The position numbers and the translations under genes were made by a program. From positions 1 to 59,738 of the forward strand of contig CAJYYA010000003.1 of assembly GCA_913778905.1 (NCBI GenBank): 59,738 nt of DNA, written 5' to 3'. Source of the DNA: an uncultured Naasia sp. (GTDB lineage Bacteria; Actinomycetota; Actinomycetes; Actinomycetales; Microbacteriaceae). Below the pieces are notes generated by a model. It did not search any database. It was not told where the DNA came from and saw nothing but the letters and a program-made list of their open reading frames with translations. Positions 19,286 through 26,900 of the stretch are shown piece by piece (positions within the stretch are counted from its first letter, which is position 1; every line of letters starts with the position of its first letter).

Positions 19286-20851
19286 TCACATGTCGTAGTG
19301 CGAGTCGTCCGCGATGAGCTCGACGATGGTGTCGACGCTCAATCCCGGCCCGCTGGAGACCTCCGCGATCTTCTCCCGATCGCGGAAGATCGCGATCCTG
19401 TCACTGAGTCGGACGACGTCCTCCATCTCGGACGAGATGTAGACGATGGCGACGCCGTCGCCTGCCAGCCGCTCGATCTTCCGCTCGATAGCGGCCTTCG
19501 CCGCGACATCGGCGCCGCGGGTCGGGTCGTCGAGGATGAGCACGCGCGGACGGGTCGCGAGGATCCGGGCGAGAGCCACCCGCCGACGATTCCCGGTCGA
19601 GAGGCGATCGACGGGCTCGTCGATGAGATCGGCCGGGATCGACAGCGACTCCGTCAGCTCCTCCACGAGGGTGTCGGCCTCGGCCGCGCCCACGGGATCG
19701 GCCCAGCCGCGCAGAGCCTGCCTCGCGAGGACGATGTTCTGTCGGACCGTGAGTCCGGTGACGAGTCCGTCGTCCGCGGCGTCCTCGGTCACCATGCCGA
19801 GGCGCAGACGCAGCGCTTGGGCCGGGTCCCGCATCTTCACGACGCGCCCGTCGATGCGAGCCTCACCCGTGTCAGCGCGCAGGGACCCCGTCATGACGTT
19901 CGCGAACTCGGTGCGCCCCGATCCGCGAAGGCCGGCGAAACCGAGAATCTCGCCGCGGTAGAGATCGATGTCGACCGGCGCCACCGCACCGCGCAGCCCG
20001 AGCTTGTCGGTGCGATAGATCGGATCGCCCTCCGGCTCCTGACGGTGCGGTCGGGTTCCCGATCCGAGCATCCGGAGCGAGTCGAGATCCTGCCCCAGCA
20101 TGACGGAGATGAGCTCGGCGCGATCGATGTCGTCGGTCTCGAACGTCCCGACGTCGCGCCCCTCGCGCAGCACGGTCACGCGGTCGCTCACGGCGAAGAC
20201 CTGCTCCAGGATGTGGGAGACGAACAGGACCGCCGCGCCGCGGGCTCGGATCCCGGCGAGGACGGAGAAGATCCGCTCCACCTCGTGCGGCTCGAGACTC
20301 GATGTCGGTTCGTCCAGCACGAGGACGCGAGGATCGTGCACCACCGCGCGGGCGATCGCAACCAACTGACGTTCTGCGACGGGAAGCGCCCAGACAGGGG
20401 TGGTCGAGTCGAGATCGTCGAGTCCGAGCCGTGACAGGGTGCGCCGGGCCACGCGGTGGGTTTCGGGCCAGTCGATGCCGAAACGACCACGCGCTTCCTG
20501 GCCGATCATGATGTTCTCGGCCACGCTGAGGTTCCCGCAGAGGCTGGCCTCCTGGTAAACGCTCGCGATCCCGGCCGCCGACGCCTGCGTCGTCGTCATC
20601 CGTCCGAGCGCGCGCCCGTCGAGACGGATCTCGCCGCCGACCACGGGGAGGGCGCCGGTGAGGGCCGCGACGAGCGTCGACTTGCCGGCACCGTTGACCC
20701 CCATCAACGCGTGGATCTCCCCCGCGTAGAGGGTGACACCGGCTCCGTCGAGGGCGACGCTCGAGTCTCGATCCACCACCAGCCCCGAAGCACGGAGGAC
20801 TTCGGCCCCCGCCCAGGGCGCCTCGGATATCTGCAACGACCGGTCGGACAT
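19286..20851 (-). CDS. second YtfR-like ABC ATPase without its own permeases
   Basis: A 521-residue tandem-NBD sugar ATPase related to the YtfR-like gene of this locus. The first half is intact (GVNGAGKST, LVLDEPTSSLE). The second half is altered: LSTGNRRR replaces LSGGNQQK and LILDDPTRGAD has Asp where the catalytic Glu stands. No binding protein or permease accompanies it. It may serve the same permeases, act as a regulatory ATPase, or be the remnant of a second importer. The start overlaps the lacI stop (TGATG), so translation is coupled to the regulator. Confidence 0.85.
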   Translation of the reverse strand: MSDRSLQISEAPWAGAEVLRASGLVVDRDSSVALDGAGVTLYAGEIHALMGVNGAGKSTLVAALTGALPVVGGEIRLDGRALGRMTTTQASAAGIASVYQEASLCGNLSVAENIMIGQEARGRFGIDWPETHRVARRTLSRLGLDDLDSTTPVWALPVAERQLVAIARAVVHDPRVLVLDEPTSSLEPHEVERIFSVLAGIRARGAAVLFVSHILEQVFAVSDRVTVLREGRDVGTFETDDIDRAELISVMLGQDLDSLRMLGSGTRPHRQEPEGDPIYRTDKLGLRGAVAPVDIDLYRGEILGFAGLRGSGRTEFANVMTGSLRADTGEARIDGRVVKMRDPAQALRLRLGMVTEDAADDGLVTGLTVRQNIVLARQALRGWADPVGAAEADTLVEELTESLSIPADLIDEPVDRLSTGNRRRVALARILATRPRVLILDDPTRGADVAAKAAIERKIERLAGDGVAIVYISSEMEDVVRLSDRIAIFRDREKIAEVSSGPGLSVDTIVELIADDSHYDM

Positions 20852-21879
20852 CAGCGTCCTCCGTCCTTCCCTCTCGGCGGCGCCGTGCTTTCGCGCACGA
20901 CGAGCTCGGTTGCGACGGTGGTCTCCGTCGGCAGCTCACGCCCCTCGATGGCGGCGCGCAAGACCTCGACGGCCTTGTTGCCGACCGAGGCGAAATCCTG
21001 CCGGACCGTCGTGAGCGGGGGCAGGAAGTGCCGAGCCACCGGCAGGTCGTCGAAGCCGACGATGCTGATCTCGCTCGGGACGTCGATACCGCGCTCGATG
21101 AGCCCGTGGACGATGCCGAGCGCCATCTCGTCGTTCGCTACGAAGATGGCCGTGTACTCCGGCAGGTTTCTCAGCGACTTGGCGAAGTCGTACCCGAAGT
21201 CGGCCGTCCAGTCGCCGATCACCGTAGGTCGGGCGCGGAGCCCCCAGGACTTCGCACGCGTGTAGAACGCCCGTTCCCGGGCGCGAGCGTCGAGCCAGTC
21301 GAGCGGACCGGAGACGTGCAGGATCTCGCGGTGCCCCAATTCGACGAGATGGTCGAGAGCGAGCCGGGTGCCGATCTGCTGATCCACCGACACGGTGAGG
21401 AAGTGCGGGTCGGCGTCGGGCTTCAACACGAGAACGGGAACCCCGACGACGAGCTTCCGCAGGGCTGCGACCGAGGACGACCGGGGGGCGACCACGCAGA
21501 TGGCGTCGACCCCCTCGTCGGTGAGGTGGCTGAGTGCTTCGTCAGGCGACTGCTGCCCGTCCCGGAGGGAGACCGTGCTGACCGAGTACCCCGAAGCCCT
21601 CGCCGCCGTCTCGACGGCGCGCACCGTGTTGGAAGGTCCGTAATCGGCGGCCGAATCGACCATGAGGCCGATGCGACGCGTGCGTTGTGACGCGAGCGCC
21701 CGCGCAGCCCCGTTGGGACGGAAGTTCAGTTCCTCGATGACGTCGAGCACCCGCTGGCGGGTGCTCTCCCTCACATTGGGATAGTTGTTGATGACGCGCG
21801 ACACGGTCATATGCGACACCCCGGCCACATTCGCGACATCGCGGATGTTCAGCCGGTCGACGTCGGCGTTCCCACTCAT
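20851..21879 (-). CDS. LacI-family transcriptional regulator of the glycan locus
   Basis: 342 residues with an N-terminal helix-turn-helix (NIRDVANVAGVSHMTVSRVI, about 11-32), the hinge helix FRPNGAARALAS, and a periplasmic-binding-protein-like effector domain (IGLMVDSAADYG, FVANDEMALGIVHGL, ISIVGFDDLPVARHFLPPLT). It should bind the TGTTACCGGGAACA sites before the GH127, importer and GH43 genes and release them with a sugar effector, probably an arabinose derivative (inferred). The ATG at 21879 has GGGGAGAAG upstream. It sits 31 bases after the DUF916 gene and overlaps the second ATPase gene. Confidence 0.92.
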   Translation of the reverse strand: MSGNADVDRLNIRDVANVAGVSHMTVSRVINNYPNVRESTRQRVLDVIEELNFRPNGAARALASQRTRRIGLMVDSAADYGPSNTVRAVETAARASGYSVSTVSLRDGQQSPDEALSHLTDEGVDAICVVAPRSSSVAALRKLVVGVPVLVLKPDADPHFLTVSVDQQIGTRLALDHLVELGHREILHVSGPLDWLDARARERAFYTRAKSWGLRARPTVIGDWTADFGYDFAKSLRNLPEYTAIFVANDEMALGIVHGLIERGIDVPSEISIVGFDDLPVARHFLPPLTTVRQDFASVGNKAVEVLRAAIEGRELPTETTVATELVVRESTAPPRGKDGGR

Positions 21880-21910
21880 TCGATCTTCTCCCCAACCCGG
21901 TGGGATGAGA

Positions 21911-22978
21911 CTAGATGACAGGCGCGGCCGTGTCTCCTCCGCCATGCTTCGCTTCTCGACGCCCCTCTTCGCGGGCTTCCGCCACGAGCGCTTCGGTCTT
22001 CTTGCGGGACCGCCTGCGGTCCCAGAAGACGGCACCGACGATGAGGGCGAGACCGAGGAGGACGAGGAGCTGCGGCAGTGGGACCGCCACGGCGGTGAAG
22101 GACGCGACCGTGGGCTCCACCTCGATGGGCGTCCCGTCGAGCAACGTCACCTGGGGATCGATGCTGATGTCTCCCGGAACGAGGAAGAGCGGCCAGATGT
22201 CGTCGATCTGCTGGGAGAGCTGCCGCTCGTCGCCGGGGAAGAGCTCGGTCGCGCTCTGGCCCGCTGCGGGCCGGTAGTCCACCGTGCGACCCTGCGCGGA
22301 CACCTGCCCCGCCACCGTGAAGCGCAGGTTGCCGGTATTGCGGAGCGTGTAGTCGACCGTCAGGCGACCGGGCTGGAACGGGTTCCAGTTGAGGCGGTAG
22401 TCGCTCGTGACGGCCGAGATCTCCACGGCGGGGAGCGCCTCGCCCGTGACCCGGGTGGTGACTCGGAACCCGACGCGGCTCTCCACGTCCACGTTGCTGC
22501 CCGACTCGTCCTTCCCGCCCGTGATGAGCACGGCCGCGATCCCGGCGATGTGGTCGCCCGGCTCGGCATCGTCCGGGACCGAGACAGTGAAGGGGACGTC
22601 GACGGTAGCCGACGGATCGATCGTGACCTCATCGGGGAGCGTGATCCAGGTGCCCGCATCCACGGATGGGGTGTCCGACGGGAGGATGTCGAATCTGCCG
22701 TCGGAGTTGAGGAACCCGTCAGCGGACGTGAGTTGGAACGTGACCCGCTCGGCGCTGAGGTTGGTGACGGTGAAGGAGTCGCTCGCGGACTGCCCCGGAT
22801 CGAGCTCGTTCACGACCGCTGCGCGGGCCTTGCCGTCCGGGCCGGGGGCGGGCTTGACCGCCCAGGTGATCTGTCCCTCGGCGGGCGCCGCGACCGCGGG
22901 GGCAGCGGTGATGGCGACCCCCATCAGCGCAGCGAGTACGGCGGCGACGAGGGACGAACGACGTGGGGATCGGATCAT
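21911..22978 (-). CDS. DUF916 / WxL-interacting-type cell-surface protein
   Basis: 355 residues: a signal peptide (about 1-30), an N-terminal DUF916-like (WxL peptidoglycan-binding) domain with the ADGFLNSDGRFDIL and WITLPDEVTIDPSATVDVPF patterns, a second host-binding-like beta domain (FQPGRLTVDYTLRNTGNLRF), one membrane helix near the C-terminus (LPQLLVLLGLALIVGAVF) and a basic cytoplasmic tail. In Gram-positive low-GC bacteria such proteins hold WxL proteins at the cell surface. A WxL-like gene lies just upstream. The start with AGGAAGAA upstream is preferred to a GTG 13 codons earlier. Confidence 0.83.
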   Translation of the reverse strand: MIRSPRRSSLVAAVLAALMGVAITAAPAVAAPAEGQITWAVKPAPGPDGKARAAVVNELDPGQSASDSFTVTNLSAERVTFQLTSADGFLNSDGRFDILPSDTPSVDAGTWITLPDEVTIDPSATVDVPFTVSVPDDAEPGDHIAGIAAVLITGGKDESGSNVDVESRVGFRVTTRVTGEALPAVEISAVTSDYRLNWNPFQPGRLTVDYTLRNTGNLRFTVAGQVSAQGRTVDYRPAAGQSATELFPGDERQLSQQIDDIWPLFLVPGDISIDPQVTLLDGTPIEVEPTVASFTAVAVPLPQLLVLLGLALIVGAVFWDRRRSRKKTEALVAEAREEGRREAKHGGGDTAAPVI

Positions 22979-23031
22979 GACGTTCTTCCTGTTCACATGG
23001 CCCGTGTCGCTCGACACAGGGCCGGGACGGC

Positions 23032-23067
23032 GATCGGGCCGCGGTCTCTCACGACCGCGGCCCGATC
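23032..23067 (-). other. intercistronic stem-loop between WxL-like and DUF916 genes
   Basis: GATCGGGCCGCGGTC and its exact complement form a 15-bp stem around a 6-base loop. No T-run follows on the minus strand. It lies in the 137-base gap after the WxL-like gene. As with the hairpin after the binding-protein gene, it may raise the amount of the upstream surface protein relative to the downstream genes. Confidence 0.65.
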
Positions 23068-23115
23068 ACGCTATCCGCGCCGAAGGCCCTGGACGGCCTC
23101 GTGACGCGGGGCGAT

Positions 23116-23775
23116 TCACTCTCCGGCGGCGATGTCCTCGAAGAGCGAGAGCGTCAGCGTCGACGAGTAGGAACCGGCGGCGACGTTCTTGCCCGTCTTC
23201 AGGGTGAGGTCGGCGTTGGCGGTCCACTGGCCGGTCTCGCGCGCGGCGCTGCTATCGACGGCCATGGCGAGGAGCTCCTTGCCGACGAGGCCGACGTTGT
23301 TGCCGGTCGGGGTGGTGCTCTCGTCGCGCGAGGTCAGCACCTCTTCGCCGGGGGCGACATCGCCGGTCCCCACGCTGTCGATGACGGCCGGCTTCCAACC
23401 CAGCTGGCTGGCGGGGATCGGAGTCTGGTTGTTCGTCCCGGTGAACTGGCTGGCCGAGCCGACCACGTACCAGAACGAGTTCGCCGCGATCTGGTCGGCG
23501 GCACGGGTGTCGGTCACCGTCACCGCGGGAAGCTTGCCGGTGAAGACGCGGTTCGCGGCGTCGGACGCAGGGGTGGTCTCGGTGAGGCCCGCAGTCGTTC
23601 CGGCCACGGTCAGAGCCAGAACACCGTCGTTGGCGGGGATCTCGACCGAGACCTTGACCCCGGCGTCGCTGCCCTGCTGCTCAGGGGCCGCGAACGCGGC
23701 TCCCGCGACGGCGGTGAGCATGAGGCCACCGAGTCCGGCGGCCGCGACGCGAAGGCCGAGTGACTTCTTGTTCAT
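23116..23775 (-). CDS. WxL-like secreted surface protein
   Basis: 219 residues with a signal peptide (about 1-29, AGAAFA cleavage region). The mature protein is beta-rich. Its end, ADLTLKTGKNVAAGSYSSTL followed by TLSLFE, matches the C-terminal pattern of WxL domains, although the Trp-x-Leu signature itself is weak. GADVAPGE-like and TVTDTRA segments also fit. It is probably a non-covalently wall-attached protein working with the DUF916 protein encoded next. A GAGAGGAA site precedes the ATG. The gap to the GH43 gene (23776-23911) contains a short hairpin but no clear terminator, so read-through from the GH43 gene is possible. Confidence 0.72.
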   Translation of the reverse strand: MNKKSLGLRVAAAGLGGLMLTAVAGAAFAAPEQQGSDAGVKVSVEIPANDGVLALTVAGTTAGLTETTPASDAANRVFTGKLPAVTVTDTRAADQIAANSFWYVVGSASQFTGTNNQTPIPASQLGWKPAVIDSVGTGDVAPGEEVLTSRDESTTPTGNNVGLVGKELLAMAVDSSAARETGQWTANADLTLKTGKNVAAGSYSSTLTLSLFEDIAAGE

Positions 23776-23911
23776 TTCAGGCTGTTCCTCTCGTAACAGG
23801 GACGACCGCCATGGTCGCCCCTCCAGCGCTGACCCTGTCGGGTCGGGGGTTAGTGGGGGGTGCTGGTCTGGGTGGATGCGACAGCGGACGCTGCGCACTT
23901 TGGGTAGAACG

Positions 23912-26900
23912 TCAGCCGCAGCTGAGCGCCTTGTAGGTGGCCGTGGCCGCGGCCGGAGCTGCGGTCCCGAGCGCGACGCTCACCGTTCCGGCGTCGATCG
24001 AGGTCAGGCGGGTGCTGTTCGCGGTGGAGACGGACTTGCCGCTGGCCACTCCGGGGAAGGTCTTGGTTCCGTAGGGAGTGGTGATCGTGAGATCGAGTGC
24101 GTTGGGGGATGTGTTGGTCGCCTGGGTGTTGAGAACGACCTTGCCCGCCACGCATCGCGTCGCTGCCGTGATCGCCACGGACACGGGGGTCTCCACGGAG
24201 ACGCTCTTCGACGTCGCCGTGGCATTCGGCCACAGCGCCTTGGTTCCCGAGACAACGACGGACAAGGCCTTCCCTGCATCTGCCGACGTCACACGGTAGG
24301 TCGCCGAGGTGGCTCCCCCGATGTCCTGACCGTCGCGCTTCCAACGCACCGAGGCGATGCTCCACCCGTCCTTCACTGTGGCGGTGAGGTCGCTGCCGAC
24401 CTTCGCGTCACCCGACACCGTCACGCTCAGCGGCGTGGGGTTCGGCACCTCGCGCGGCGTCACCGAAGTGAGCGTCGGCGTGATGGTCCCGAAGTAGCCG
24501 TCGGCCGTGATCGGTACCCGGTCGATGGTCGTCTCCCGGTTGGTGCCGTTGCCGTTCGGGATCGCGAAGCGGTGATAGGCGATGTACCACTCGTCGGTTC
24601 CGGGCACGTTGATGATGGAGCTGTGCGCCGGCCCCTTGATCCCGAGCTCGAGGTTCTTCTGCAGGATCACGCCCCGGTAGGTCCATGGTCCGTCGACGCT
24701 GCTCGAGGTGGCGTAGCCGACCCGGTAGTTCTCGCTGCCGGTGTCGTCGATCGCGTACGTCAGGTGATAGCGACCGTCACGGTAGTTCATGAAGAGACCC
24801 TCGCGGAAATCGTTGAGCCCGCTGATCCGCTTGATGGTGCCCGACTTGATCGAGAGCATGTCGTCGCTGAGCTCACCGTAGACGGGCGCCCCGTTGCCCC
24901 AGAACAGGTAGTACTTCCCGGTCTTCGGGTCCTGGAACGTGGCCGGGTCGATCGCCTGGCCGGAGTTCACCGACTCGCTGTTGGTGATCATCGCCTGCTG
25001 CTGAGCGGTGAAGGGCCCTTCGGGGCTGTCCGCGACGGCGACACCGATCGTCTTGGTGTTGAGCTGCGCGTTGTGGCCCGAGAAGTAGAAGTAGTACTTC
25101 CCGCCCTTCTGGATGATCGTCGGGGCCCACGCGTTCCCGACCGCCCACGGCACATTCCCGTTGGTGCCGTCGAGCGTGAGGAACGGCTTCTCCGACCGGG
25201 TCCAATCGACGAGGTTCGTCGACTTCCAGGAGTAGAAGGTGTTGCCACCCCAGCCCGGCGTGCCGTCGGTGGTCGCGTAGATGTAATACGTGCCTCCGAA
25301 GACCGCGATGTTGGGATCCGCGTAGAGACCGGGGAGCACGGGGCTCTTGATCTCGCTGGCGCTGATCGTCCAGGTAGCCTTCGAGCCGTCGGATGCGGTC
25401 ACGGTGTAGGAGACCGGGCTCGTCAGGTCGACCGTCGTCCCGGAGGCCGGCGAGGCGGTCGATCCGCTCGCGAGTTCGAAGGTGGGGGCGAGCTTCGTCA
25501 CGTCGGTACCCCTCTTCACAGGGAAGAGGACGGTCCGCTTGGTCGCGTCCACGAACGGCGCCGTGTGCAGCTGCGACGGATCGGCCAGCGTCGGGGATCC
25601 GAGCCCCGTCGTGTTGCCCGACTGGGTGAGCACCTCGGCCGAGGTCAGAGCCTTGTTGTAGAGCGTGAAGCTGCGGAACTCGCCCGCCAGTCGGCGATCG
25701 GCGTTGTACATCGAGCGGCCGAGGTAGTTCGCGAGAGTCGTTCCGCCGCCGATGTCCTTCGGATCTGTCGTGACACCGGTGTTCTGGGCCACCTGCACAC
25801 CATCGAGGTAAATCGTCGCGGTGCTGCCCTTGAGCGTGTAGGTCAGGTTGACCCAGGTGTCGCGAGGGAGGGCGGAGTTCCCGCTGACCGTCTGCTCGCG
25901 CGTCCAGTTCCCCGTCGTGATGCTCGTGCGGTAGTTGTTACCAGAGGTGAACAGGTAGCCGTTGCCGACTCCCGACCCATCGGTGTTGCCCAACCCGTAG
26001 ATGAAGTAGGAGCCGCCCTGCGCCTGGCGGATCTTCACGTCGGCGGTGATGCTCAGGTCGGTCACCCCCGTGAGCAGGTTGTCGGGGAGGTCGATGTAGT
26101 CGTCCGACCCGTCGAGCGAGATCGAGTCGCCCGTCCAGGTGGCCCCGCCGACGGCGGTCGCGTTCCGGCCGTTACCCGAGGCGTCGACCACAGTCGTGCC
26201 GCTGCCCTGCCGGAAATCGTACTTGACGATCTCGCCCTTCTCGTTGGCCGTGATGGGGGCGGCGGCCGGGCTCAGTCCCTCGAGCTCGGCAGCGGTCACG
26301 GGGATCACCGTGCCGTGGCGGGGGCTGGCGGGCAGGCGGTAGGTGGCCGGAACCTTCCAGTCGGGCTTCTCGAGGTCGGCAGTCGCGAGCGGGATGTAGC
26401 CGCGTCCGCCGTACTCGTCCACGAAGAGGTAGTACTTCTGACCGTTCACATCCCCCGGGTTCGCTTTGAAGACGGTCGGGCCCTCGACGGCCCCGGTTCC
26501 GGCGTCGCGGCCGATGCAGGAGTCGGTGATGGTCCAGGCCGACAGCGGCGCCCTCAGGTCGGACGACTTCTCCTGGATGATGTCGGAGCAGCCGGTGCCG
26601 CTCGCCCCCTCGTCCTTGGTGAAGCGGTAGTAGGTGTTGCTCTCCTTGATGACGGTGGAGTCGATGCGGGAGCGTCCGTCGTCCTGCCAGACCTTGGCCT
26701 CGCTGAAGGTACGGAAGTCGCGCGTCGTCGCATACAGCACGCGGTTGTAGGTGTCGGCCCCACTGGCGTCGTAGAGCTTGGAGGCCCAGAAGACCACATA
26801 GGCGCCGATGGACTCGTCGTAGTAGGCCTCGGGCGCCCAGGTGTTGCCGGCGTTGTCGGGCGAGACGCGCACGTGACGCTGCTCGGACCAGTTCTTCAGG

